From NCBI GenBank assembly GCA_947478785.1, contig CANJXI010000004.1, forward strand, positions 1 through 64,000: a stretch of DNA of 64,000 nucleotides, read 5' to 3'. The notes beneath the pieces are model-generated. The model saw only the letters and a list, made by a program, of their open reading frames with translations. It searched no databases and was not told the DNA's origin. This DNA comes from Caulobacteraceae bacterium (lineage in GTDB: Bacteria; Pseudomonadota; Alphaproteobacteria; Caulobacterales; Caulobacteraceae). Of the stretch, positions 51,571 through 59,344 are shown in pieces; position 1 is the first letter of the stretch; every line of letters starts with the position of its first letter. The translations under genes and the position numbers were made by a program.

Positions 51571-52344
51571 ATGAAGACGGTGATCCTGGCGGGCGGGCTC
51601 GGCACGCGCATCTCGGAAGAGAGCCATCTCAAGCCCAAGCCGATGATCGAGATCGGCGGGCGGCCGATCCTTTGGCACATCATGAAGCTGTTCTCGCACC
51701 ACGGCTTCAACGACTTCATCGTCTGCCTTGGCTACAAGGGCTATGTGGTGAAGGAGTATTTCTCCAACTACGTCCTGCACAACGCCGACCTGACGGTGGA
51801 CCTGGCCAGGGGGACGACCGAGTACCACGCCACCAATCACGAGCCCTGGCGGGTGACCCTGGTGGATACCGGCGAGGACACCATGACCGGCGGCCGGGTC
51901 AAGCGGATCGCCCGCTACCTCGAGCCCGGCGAGCCCTTCTTCCTGACCTATGGCGATGGCCTGTCCGACGTCGACCTGACGGCGCTGGCCGCCTTCCATC
52001 GGGCGCACGGCAGGCAAGCGACCGTCACGGCGGTCGCCCCGCCCGGCCGCTATGGGGCGCTGGAGATGAAGGGCGACCTCGTCCAGCGCTTCACCGAAAA
52101 GCCGCCCGGCGACAACGGCCTGATCAACGGCGGCTTCTTCGTGCTGCAGCCGAGCGTCGTGGACCGCATCGCCGGCGACGACACCAGTTTCGAGCAAGCC
52201 CCGCTGGAGACCCTGGCGCAGGACCAGCAACTGGTCGCCCGCCCGCACGACGGCTTCTGGGCGGCCATGGACACGCTCCGCGACAAGAACCAGCTGGAAG
52301 CCCTCTGGGCGTCGGGCAAGGCGCCCTGGCGCCTCTGGACATGA
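51571..52344 (+). CDS. rfbF: Glucose-1-phosphate cytidylyltransferase
   Basis: A 257-residue protein, the usual length of RfbF. It begins TVILAGGLGTRISEESHLKPKPM, then IEIGGRPILWHIMKLFSHHGFNDFIVCLGYKGYVVKEYF, which is the RfbF-specific pattern. The LTYGDGLSDVDL segment follows. It makes CDP-glucose from glucose-1-phosphate and CTP, the first step of CDP-deoxysugar synthesis. The stop overlaps the ATG of CDP-glucose dehydratase as ATGA, and the next three genes are also tightly packed, forming a single operon. Confidence 0.95.
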   Translation: MKTVILAGGLGTRISEESHLKPKPMIEIGGRPILWHIMKLFSHHGFNDFIVCLGYKGYVVKEYFSNYVLHNADLTVDLARGTTEYHATNHEPWRVTLVDTGEDTMTGGRVKRIARYLEPGEPFFLTYGDGLSDVDLTALAAFHRAHGRQATVTAVAPPGRYGALEMKGDLVQRFTEKPPGDNGLINGGFFVLQPSVVDRIAGDDTSFEQAPLETLAQDQQLVARPHDGFWAAMDTLRDKNQLEALWASGKAPWRLWT

Positions 52345-53402
52345 GCGGGCCCGATCCCGGCTTCTGGTCGGGAAAGCGCGTCCTGCTGACCGGCCACACC
52401 GGGTTCAAGGGGTCCTGGGCGTCGGTCTGGCTGGCGGGCCTGGGGGCCACGGTGACGGGCCTCGCCCTGGCGCCGGACACCGAGCCCAGCCTGTTCGGAC
52501 TGGCCCGCGTGGACGGCCTGATCGAATCCCTGCTGGTCGACCTGCGCGACCGATCCGCCGTCGAGGCGGCGCTGGCCGGGCGGGCCTTCGACCTGGTGCT
52601 GCACATGGCCGCCCAGCCGATCGTCCGCACCGCCATCGAGCAGCCGGTGGAGACCTTCGCCGCCAATGTGATGGGGACCGCCCACCTGCTGCAGGCGCTG
52701 CGCGCCCAGACGGCGCTCCAGGCCGTCCTCGTGGTCACCTCCGACAAGGTCTACGCCAACGCCGAGACCGGCCGCGCGTTCTCCGAAGGCGACGCCCTGG
52801 GCGGCAAGGATCCCTATTCCGCGTCCAAAGCCGCGACCGAGATGGTGGTCGCGAGCTTCGCCAAGTCCTACTTCGACGCCGCCGGCGTGCCCGTCGCCAC
52901 GGCGCGGGGCGGCAATGTCATCGGCGGCGGCGATTTCTCCCGCGACCGGCTCGTCGCCGACATCGTCAGGGCGGCGGCCCGCCAGGAGCCCGTCGTCCTT
53001 CGCCACCCCGAGGCCACCCGTCCCTGGCAGCATGTGCTGGACTGCCTGGCCGGCTACTTCACCCAGCTTCGGGCGCTGGCGAGCGATCCCATGACCCCTA
53101 GGGCGCTGAACTTCGGGCCGAAGTCCGGTGGATCCGACGTGACCGTGGGGCAGCTTGCGACCCTGGGCGTTGAGGCCCTCGGCGCCCCCCCCTGGCGCCA
53201 TGAGCCCGACCCGAAGTCCATGGAGGCGCGTTCGCTGTCGATCGACGCCGGCCTCGCCCGGCGCGCATTGGACTTCGAGAGCCGGCTGGATGCGCCGCGC
53301 GCGGTGGCCTTGACCATGGACTGGCATCGACGCCAGGCGAACGGCGAGGACGCGCTGGCCCTTTGCCGCGAGCAGATCGCGGCCTACGAGGGCGGCCGAT
53401 GA
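52341..53402 (+). CDS. rfbG: CDP-glucose 4,6-dehydratase
   Basis: A 353-residue short-chain dehydrogenase. The N-terminal WSGKRVLLTGHTGFKGSWASVWL is the NAD+ motif of RfbG. HMAAQPIVRTAIEQPVETFAANVMGT and PYSASKAATEMV, with the Y-x-x-x-K pair, complete the active site. ARGGNVIGGGDFSRDRLVADIVR and WQHVLDCLAGY are CDP-glucose dehydratase hallmarks. It makes CDP-4-keto-6-deoxyglucose. Its stop overlaps the C-methyltransferase ATG as ATGA. Confidence 0.95.
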   Translation: MSGPDPGFWSGKRVLLTGHTGFKGSWASVWLAGLGATVTGLALAPDTEPSLFGLARVDGLIESLLVDLRDRSAVEAALAGRAFDLVLHMAAQPIVRTAIEQPVETFAANVMGTAHLLQALRAQTALQAVLVVTSDKVYANAETGRAFSEGDALGGKDPYSASKAATEMVVASFAKSYFDAAGVPVATARGGNVIGGGDFSRDRLVADIVRAAARQEPVVLRHPEATRPWQHVLDCLAGYFTQLRALASDPMTPRALNFGPKSGGSDVTVGQLATLGVEALGAPPWRHEPDPKSMEARSLSIDAGLARRALDFESRLDAPRAVALTMDWHRRQANGEDALALCREQIAAYEGGR

Positions 53403-54637
53403 CCCCGCCCGCCTGCCGATTCTGCAAGACGCCGCTCATTCACACCTTCGTGGACCTCGGCCGCCAGCCACTCGCCAACAGCTACCTGACGGCGGAACAG
53501 CTGGCCGCCGGAACCGAGCGGGCCTATCCGCTGCACGCGCGGGTCTGCCACAAATGCTTTCTGGTGCAGGTTGACGACGCCGTGCCGGCCGACGCGATCT
53601 TCGACGAGGGCTACGCCTACTTCTCCGCCTATTCGTCGAGCTGGGTGGAGCACGCGCGGCGCTATGCTGTGGCGATGAAGGACCGCTTCGGACTGGGGCC
53701 TTCGTCCCTGGTCGTCGAGGTGGCCAGCAACGACGGCTACCTGCTGCAGCATTTCGTGGCCATGGACCTGCCGGTGCTGGGCATAGAGCCCACCGCCAAC
53801 ACCGCCGCCGCCGCCGTGGCGCGCGGCGTGCCCACCGAGGTGCGGTTCTTCAACGCCGCGACCGGGGCGGACCTGGCGGCGCGCGGGCTGCGGGCCGACC
53901 TGATGGCGGCCAACAATGTGCTGGCCCACGTCCCCGACATCGCCGACTTCGTGGCGGGCTTCACCCTGGCGCTGAAGGACGAGGGCGTGCTCACCTTCGA
54001 ATTCCCGCACCTGCTGAAGCTGATCGAGCGGGTCCAGTTCGACACCATCTACCACGAGCACTATTCCTACCTGTCGCTGGTCGCCGTGGAGCAGGTGCTG
54101 GCGGCCAACGGCCTACGGCCATTCGATGTCGAACTATTGCCCACCCATGGCGGCTCCCTGCGGCTGTTCTGCTGCCATGCGGGTTCCGGACATCGGGAGA
54201 CCGAGGCGCTGCGGGCGTTGCGCGCGACCGAGCATGTCGCCGGCCTCGACCGGCTGGAGGGCTATGCCGGCTTCACGCCCCGGGTGGAGGCCGTCCGCGA
54301 CGGCTTCCGGGCCTATCTCGCCGAGGCGAAGGCGGCCGGGCGCAAGGTCGCGGCCTATGGCGCGGCGGCCAAGGGCAACACCTTCCTCAACTACTGCGGG
54401 GCGACGGCGGACGACATCGCCGTCTCCTTCGACGCGAACCCCGCCAAGCAGGGCCGCTTCCTGCCGGGCAGCCACGTGCCGATCCTCTCGCCCCAGGCCG
54501 TGCGCGAGGTCAGGCCGGATGACCTGGTGATCATGCCCTGGAACCTGAAGGACGAGATCATGGGGGAACTCGCCTACATCCGCGCGTGGGGCGGGCGCTT
54601 CGTCATCGCCTCCCCGGACGTCCAGGTCCTCGGCTGA
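53399..54637 (+). CDS. NDP-sugar C-methyltransferase (TylC3-like) with N-terminal zinc motif
   Basis: About 412 residues from the ATG at 53399. The N-terminal zinc motif has CRFCKTPL, then VCHKCFLVQVDD. The SAM domain has VVEVASNDGYLLQHF, GIEPTANTA and ANNVLAHVPDIADFV, and then EFPHLLKLIERVQFDTIYHEHYSYLSL, the sugar C-methyltransferase hallmark with the H-E-H motif. The C-terminal domain has AYGAAAKGNTFLNYCG and LPGSHVPILSPQAVRE. These enzymes methylate C3 of 4-keto sugars. With RfbF and RfbG the expected product is a CDP-3-C-methyl-4-keto-6-deoxyhexose. The stop overlaps the epimerase start as TGATG. Confidence 0.9.
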   Translation: MTPPACRFCKTPLIHTFVDLGRQPLANSYLTAEQLAAGTERAYPLHARVCHKCFLVQVDDAVPADAIFDEGYAYFSAYSSSWVEHARRYAVAMKDRFGLGPSSLVVEVASNDGYLLQHFVAMDLPVLGIEPTANTAAAAVARGVPTEVRFFNAATGADLAARGLRADLMAANNVLAHVPDIADFVAGFTLALKDEGVLTFEFPHLLKLIERVQFDTIYHEHYSYLSLVAVEQVLAANGLRPFDVELLPTHGGSLRLFCCHAGSGHRETEALRALRATEHVAGLDRLEGYAGFTPRVEAVRDGFRAYLAEAKAAGRKVAAYGAAAKGNTFLNYCGATADDIAVSFDANPAKQGRFLPGSHVPILSPQAVREVRPDDLVIMPWNLKDEIMGELAYIRAWGGRFVIASPDVQVLG

Positions 54638-55167
54638 TGCGCTTCCTGCCCACCGCGATCGCCGGCGTGACGGTGGTGGAGACCGAGCCCCACACCGACG
54701 ACCGGGGCGCCTTCGCCCGGCTGCATTGTCCCGAGGAATTCGCCGCGGCCGGCCACCGGTTCCAGCCCGCCCAGACCTCGCTCTCGCGCAATCCCGCGGC
54801 CGGGACCCTGCGGGGAATGCACCATCAGCCGGCGCCCCACGCGGAGACCAAGCTGGTCCGCGCCGTGCGGGGGGCGATCTTCGACGTCGCCATCGACCTG
54901 CGGCCCGGCAGCCCGACCTACCGCCAGTGGACAGCCGCGGAACTCAGCGCCGGCAATGGCCGGGCGCTGCTGATCGGCGAGGGGATCGCCCATGGCTTTC
55001 TCACCCTGGAGCCGGACACCGACGTCCTCTACCAGATCAGCCCGGCGTTCCAGCCGGGCCACGAGGCCGGCGTGCGTTGGGACGACCCCGCCTTCGCCAT
55101 CGCCTGGCCCCGCCCGCCTGCGTTGATATCGGCCCGCGACGCGGCCTATCCTGACCACCGGGGGTAG
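54637..55167 (+). CDS. RmlC-like sugar 3,5-epimerase family protein
   Basis: A 176-residue cupin-like protein. It has TLRGMHHQPAPHAETKLVRAVRG, which carries the catalytic His and Lys of RmlC, FDVAIDLRPGSPTY, GIAHGFLTLEPDTDVLYQISPAFQPGHEAGVRWDDP and a final IAWP. By eye the position of the catalytic Tyr in RmlC (second Y of the NYY-type motif before S/A-P) is Phe in the AFQP segment. Loss of this Tyr may change specificity, for example to 3- or 5-epimerisation only. It follows the C-methyltransferase and precedes the reductase of the same operon. Confidence 0.88.
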   Translation: MRFLPTAIAGVTVVETEPHTDDRGAFARLHCPEEFAAAGHRFQPAQTSLSRNPAAGTLRGMHHQPAPHAETKLVRAVRGAIFDVAIDLRPGSPTYRQWTAAELSAGNGRALLIGEGIAHGFLTLEPDTDVLYQISPAFQPGHEAGVRWDDPAFAIAWPRPPALISARDAAYPDHRG

Positions 55168-55171
55168 TCGC

Positions 55172-56134
55172 ATGGCGCTCGTCTTGCTGACCGGGGCGAG
55201 TTCGTTCTCGGGGCTCTGGATCGCCGAGGCCCTGGCCGGCGCGGGACACACCGTGGTGGCGCCGCTGCGCCGCCGCCTGGAGGACTATGGCGGCATCAGG
55301 CTCGACCGCGTGCGCCGTCTTCAGGCCGTGGCCGAGGTCGCCTTCGGCCATGCCTTCGACACCCCGGCCTTCCTCGACCTCGTGTCGTCGCGCCGCTGGG
55401 ACGCCCTGGCCCACCACGGCGCCGATATCCCGGGCTACCGCGAGGCCGGCTACGACGTGGTGGCCGGCGTCAGCCGCAACGCCGGCGGCGCCCGCGAGGT
55501 GCTGTCGCGCCTGGCCGCCGGCAATGGCCAGGCCGTGGTCATCGCCACCGGCACGACCTTCGAGGCCGGCGAGGGCATGTCAGACCCCGACGATCTGGCG
55601 ATCTCGCCCTATGGCCTGTCCAAGGGGCTGACCAACCAGGTGTGGCGCCACCTGGCGCGGTGGCAGGGCCTGCGGTTCGGCAAGTTCGTGGTCGCCGCCC
55701 CCTTCGGACCCTGGGAAGAGGGCCGCTTCGCCTGGTCGCTGTTCCAGAGCTGGCTGGCCGGCGAACCGGCGCTGGTCCGGACGCCGCGCTATGTCCGCGA
55801 CAACCTGCCGGCGCCGCTCTTGGGCATCGCCTATGTGCGGCTGCTGCACGATCTCATGACGGGCGAGGCCGCCGAGATCGTCGCGCGGCCGTCAGGCTTC
55901 GTCGGCGGCCAGGGCGATTTCGCGCGCAAGCTGGCGGCGGAAGCCCGGCCACGGCTGGGCCGCGCCTGTGAGGTCACCGAGGCCGCCCAGCCCGAACTCC
56001 GCGAGCCCTACCTGCGGGTGAACACCGACCCGGTCCGCGACCAGACCTGGGATGCGCGGGCCTTCTGGGACGCCTATGTGGACTATTACGTGGCGCTGGA
56101 CGCGCGTGGCCTGCTGGCCGCCTCGCCGCCCTGA
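55172..56134 (+). CDS. NAD-dependent epimerase/dehydratase-like protein, putative 4-ketoreductase
   Basis: A 320-residue Rossmann-fold protein starting LVLLTGASSFSGLWIAEALAGAGH, then an ALAHHGADIPGY segment and YGLSKGLTNQVWRHL, with the Y-x-x-x-K pair. VVAAPFGPWEEGRFAWSLFQSWL and RTPRYVRDNLP also fit the extended SDR fold. As the last gene of the CDP-sugar operon it could reduce the C4 keto group to give the final sugar. It overlaps the convergent TPR/GT41 gene by 49 bases at its 3' end. Confidence 0.82.
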   Translation: MALVLLTGASSFSGLWIAEALAGAGHTVVAPLRRRLEDYGGIRLDRVRRLQAVAEVAFGHAFDTPAFLDLVSSRRWDALAHHGADIPGYREAGYDVVAGVSRNAGGAREVLSRLAAGNGQAVVIATGTTFEAGEGMSDPDDLAISPYGLSKGLTNQVWRHLARWQGLRFGKFVVAAPFGPWEEGRFAWSLFQSWLAGEPALVRTPRYVRDNLPAPLLGIAYVRLLHDLMTGEAAEIVARPSGFVGGQGDFARKLAAEARPRLGRACEVTEAAQPELREPYLRVNTDPVRDQTWDARAFWDAYVDYYVALDARGLLAASPP

Positions 56135-58410
56135 CGCACCGCGGTCTCGATGGCGGCGAAGTAGCCGTCGGCGAATTCCTTCGTCCGGCCGAGGTGGCTG
56201 GCCGACATCCGCGGCCTGAGCGTCCGGCGCAGTTCGTTGAGGCGCGGGCGGTCGTTGGCCAGCGCCGCGGCGGCCCGGATATAGCCTTCCGGCGTATCTG
56301 CGCACAGCTCCGGAAGATCCAGGTTCATCAGCACGGAATAGCTCAGCCGCTCGAACATCGCCGGCCCCACCAGCGTGATCACCGGCACCCCCATCCACAG
56401 CGACTCGCAGGTGGTCGTGCCGCCGGTCTGCGGGAAGGTGTCCAGCGAGATGTCCATCTCGTTGTAGAACGGCAGGTGCCGCCCACGGATGTTCTCGAAC
56501 TTGATCCGCTCGGGCCCGATGCCGGACCGGGCGAAGGCCGCCAGCACGTGGGTCCTGAACGCCGTCGAGCCGCTCTCGGGCCGGACGAACATGAACCGCG
56601 AGTCCGGGACCGCCTTCAGCACCCCGGCCCAGGCCTCCAGCAGGTCGGGGGAATATTTGTACGGATTGTTCGCCGTGCCGAAGGTGACGTAGCCATTGCG
56701 TTCGAACGGCGACTGCGGATTGGCCTGCGGCTCGGGCCGGAAGGCCTGGGCGCCCAGCGCGTACCAGGCGTGCGGCAGGGTCATCGGCTTTTCGATCATC
56801 AGCCGCGGATCGTCCGGCAGCAGGTAGGGGTCGGTGACGATGTAGTCGATGGTCTCCAGGCCCGCCGAGAACGGATAGCCGACCCAACTCGCCGACAGCG
56901 GCGCGGGCTTGAAGGCCATGACCCCGAGCTTGTTCATGTGGGTCGAGCCGCCCAGCTCGATCAGGATGTCGAGGTCGTCGTCGGCGATCATCTGGGCCGC
57001 GCCCCGGTCGGAGATGTCGGGCTCCCAGCGGAACTGGGTCGACAGGCTGCGGATGTGGGCCTGGTTCTGGTCCTCTTGCCCCTGGTAGTAGGAGTAGGCG
57101 TAGACCTCGAAGCGCGCGCGGTCGTAGTGCTCGAACAGCGGCAGGGCGAAATAGGCCACCGGATGGCTGCGCAGGTCGGATGACATGAAGCCCACCCGGA
57201 TCTTGTCGCGCGGCGGCCTGGCCGGCGGCTTGCGGATAGGATTGGCGCGCGCCGCCTTCACCGCGGCCCGGCCCCAGATCAGGTGCTGCTCCATGAGCTC
57301 CAGGCGGTCGTCCAGGGTGCGCACCCTGGGCAGTTGCTTGAGCATGGCGGTGTGCTTGTTGGTTTCCGCCCAGCTGCGGCCAAGCTCGGCGAAGGCGCCC
57401 AGCCTGGGGATCTCGTCGAAGGCGCAGACGCGGATCAGGACCTCGTTCAGCACCTTGGTGTGGCTGGGTGTGAACGCCGTCTGCGGGAACGCGAAGGCCT
57501 TCTCGGTCAGCGCGTACGACTCGTCGATGTTGGCCCCCTCGTCGCCCGTGCGGGTGCGCTCCAGGCTTTCGATCAGGGCCGTCAGGTAGTCGAGGCGTCC
57601 CGGATCGAGCTCGACGGCGCGGCGGATATGGACGTTGCCGCGCGCGCGGTCGTAGTCGCTGATCACGGTGCCCAGCTGATAGTGCAGCCAGGCCTGGTCC
57701 TCGTGGCCGGGCAGCATCTCCAGCAGCATGGCCTCGGCGCGCCGGAGCTGGCCCGAGCGGCGGGTCACGGTGACCTTGGCTTCCAGCAGCCTGGGATTGT
57801 CCGGCAGGACGGCCAGCGCCTTGTCGGTGAGCGCGATGGCCTCCTCGTACTTGCCCTCTTCGTTGAGGACGCCGATCTGGTCCATCCAGGGCTCGATGAA
57901 ATCCTTGCGCAGCGCCAGGGCCTGGCGGAACCGGACGAAGGCGGCGTCGCGCTTGCCCTGGTTCAGGAGGGCGCGGCCGAGCTGGCGCTGGTGCTCGGCG
58001 TTGCGCGGGTCCTTGCGCGCGAGGTTGGCGAACACCGTCTCGGCCGCGGGGCCGTTGCCGATGTCCAGCAGGATATTGCCGCGGTTGATCAGGGCGGCCG
58101 CCGGATTCGCGCCGAACTTGATCGCCTGGTCGAGCGCGGCGAGCGCCTCGGGATAGCGCTTCAGGCGGCGGAGCATGACGCCGCGGACGTTCCAGATGTC
58201 GAAGTCGCGCGGAAACCGCTCAACGGCCTTGGCCGCCCAGACTTCGCCCTCCTCATAGCGCTCGAGTTTGTGGAGCTGGACGAGCAGGATCCGGTAGACC
58301 TGCACGGTCTGGGCGGGATCCTCACCCAGGATGGCGGTCAGGTGCTCGATGGCCTCGGCCGTCCGACCCGCCGTCAACGCGGCCTGCGCCTGCGGCAACC
58401 GCTCGTGCAT
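56086..58410 (-). CDS. TPR/GT41 (SPINDLY, FlmG-like) glycosyltransferase
   Basis: A 774-residue protein. The N-terminal 370 residues contain about eight TPR units, such as ALAALDQAIKFGANPAAALINRGNILLDIG. The C-terminal GT41 half has IRVGFMSSDLRSHPVAYFALPLFEHYDR, DILIELGGSTHMNKLGVMAFKPAPLSASWVGYPFSAGLETIDYIVTDPYLLP and VTFGTANNPYKYSPDLLEAWAGVL. It ends with DISLDTFPQTGGTTTCESLWMGVPVIT. These are the O-GlcNAc-transferase-like marks found in bacterial SPINDLY proteins. In Caulobacter a protein with this layout, FlmG, glycosylates flagellin. Here it may glycosylate a cytoplasmic substrate such as flagellin or another exported protein. The 3' end overlaps the convergent reductase gene. Confidence 0.88.
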   Translation of the reverse strand: MHERLPQAQAALTAGRTAEAIEHLTAILGEDPAQTVQVYRILLVQLHKLERYEEGEVWAAKAVERFPRDFDIWNVRGVMLRRLKRYPEALAALDQAIKFGANPAAALINRGNILLDIGNGPAAETVFANLARKDPRNAEHQRQLGRALLNQGKRDAAFVRFRQALALRKDFIEPWMDQIGVLNEEGKYEEAIALTDKALAVLPDNPRLLEAKVTVTRRSGQLRRAEAMLLEMLPGHEDQAWLHYQLGTVISDYDRARGNVHIRRAVELDPGRLDYLTALIESLERTRTGDEGANIDESYALTEKAFAFPQTAFTPSHTKVLNEVLIRVCAFDEIPRLGAFAELGRSWAETNKHTAMLKQLPRVRTLDDRLELMEQHLIWGRAAVKAARANPIRKPPARPPRDKIRVGFMSSDLRSHPVAYFALPLFEHYDRARFEVYAYSYYQGQEDQNQAHIRSLSTQFRWEPDISDRGAAQMIADDDLDILIELGGSTHMNKLGVMAFKPAPLSASWVGYPFSAGLETIDYIVTDPYLLPDDPRLMIEKPMTLPHAWYALGAQAFRPEPQANPQSPFERNGYVTFGTANNPYKYSPDLLEAWAGVLKAVPDSRFMFVRPESGSTAFRTHVLAAFARSGIGPERIKFENIRGRHLPFYNEMDISLDTFPQTGGTTTCESLWMGVPVITLVGPAMFERLSYSVLMNLDLPELCADTPEGYIRAAAALANDRPRLNELRRTLRPRMSASHLGRTKEFADGYFAAIETAVRQGGEAASRPRASSAT

Positions 58411-58464
58411 GCTTCACCCGTGACAAAACCGCCAGGAGCCATAAGGCCGGTCGCGAGTCCTGGC

Positions 58465-58527
58465 TAGAGCGCGTCGGGGTGAAGTGGATACCGGTTCACC
58501 CGTCCGACGCGCTTTAAACGGTCTAGT
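58465..58527. repeat. Extended palindromic repeat between convergent-like genes
   Basis: Arms agcgcgtcgg (58468-58477) and ccgacgcgct (58504-58513) are perfect inverted copies. The inside also pairs gtgaa with ttcac around gtggataccg. TAGA and TCTA flank the arms. This is a typical alphaproteobacterial intergenic palindrome. It overlaps the stop codon of the small kinase and could act as a terminator for it. Confidence 0.75.
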
Positions 58528-59170
58528 GGCCGCTGGCCGCCGCCGACGGTGTGCGGACAACCGCGCGGACGCCTGGGTGGCCAGGGCCCATCTCCAGTTC
58601 GGCGTGGAGCTGCTGGCAGAGCAGGCCCACGATGGTCAGTCCGAACCCCTTGGGCGCGCCGTCCATGCCCTGGCCGTTGTCGGCGATGCTGAGTTCGCAG
58701 GTCCCGCCGGCCTCGCCCACGGTGATCTCGACCACGCCCGGCCGGTCGGGAAAGGCGTGCTTCAGCGCATTGCTGATCAGTTCGCTGGCGACCAGGGCGA
58801 AGGGCGCGGCGGCGGCGGCCGGGATCACCGCCGGCTGCAGGTCCAGGCGGATTTCCACATCGGCGCGCCCGTTGGCGAGCGCCAGGTCGCCGGCCAGGTC
58901 GCGCAGGAAGGCGGCCACGTTGAACTGTTGCTTCTCGTCGCCCTGGAAGAGCTGGCGGTGGACCGTGGAAACCGCGTTCACCCGTTCCAGCATGGACCTC
59001 AGCGACAGGCGGGCTGTCTCGTCGGTGATCCGGCGGGTCTGCAGCAGCATCAGCGAAGAGATCAGCTGCAGGGTGTTCTTCACCCGGTGGTCGACCTCGC
59101 GCAGCAGGTTGGTCTGGCGGACCAGCGCCGCCTCGAGCTCTTCGATCCGCGCCTGCGCGTCGCCGTCCAT
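58523..59170 (-). CDS. HisKA_2-type histidine kinase domain protein, no sensor
   Basis: About 215 residues from the ATG at 59170. A short coiled coil is followed by LLREVDHRVKNTLQLISSLMLLQTRR, the HWE/HisKA_2 phosphoacceptor with His, and a HATPase_c part with ELISNALKHAFPDRPG, SIADNGQGMDG and GFGLTIVGLLCQQL. No membrane segment, PAS or receiver domain is found, so it probably receives its signal from a partner. Such kinases often act in the alphaproteobacterial general stress or light responses with PhyR-type regulators, but this is not shown here. It is divergent from phoR. Confidence 0.88.
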   Translation of the reverse strand: MDGDAQARIEELEAALVRQTNLLREVDHRVKNTLQLISSLMLLQTRRITDETARLSLRSMLERVNAVSTVHRQLFQGDEKQQFNVAAFLRDLAGDLALANGRADVEIRLDLQPAVIPAAAAAPFALVASELISNALKHAFPDRPGVVEITVGEAGGTCELSIADNGQGMDGAPKGFGLTIVGLLCQQLHAELEMGPGHPGVRAVVRTPSAAASGH

Positions 59171-59344
59171 GCCCGGATTGTGCCGGAGGCGAGACGCCGG
59201 GTCGCGATGAATTTTCGCGATCACATCCAGGGCCGTGCTTTTTCAACTAGATGTCATGGCCAGCGTGGGGACCCGTTGAGCCGGCTGTCACCGTGCTGTC
59301 ACGCGCCGTCGGATGCTAAGCTTTCCCGCAACGGAGATTCGCCC
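59171..59344. other. Divergent region before phoR
   Basis: Besides the Pho box, I saw no other gene or clear signal here. GGAG at the end belongs to the phoR start. Confidence 0.4.
59285..59302 (+). promoter_or_regulatory. Pho box (PhoB binding site) before phoR
   Basis: CTGTCAC-CGTG-CTGTCAC is a direct repeat of seven bases separated by four, the classic Pho box layout. It lies about 43 bases before the phoR GTG and points towards it, so phoR-phoU-phoB should be autoregulated by PhoB under phosphate limitation. Confidence 0.9.
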
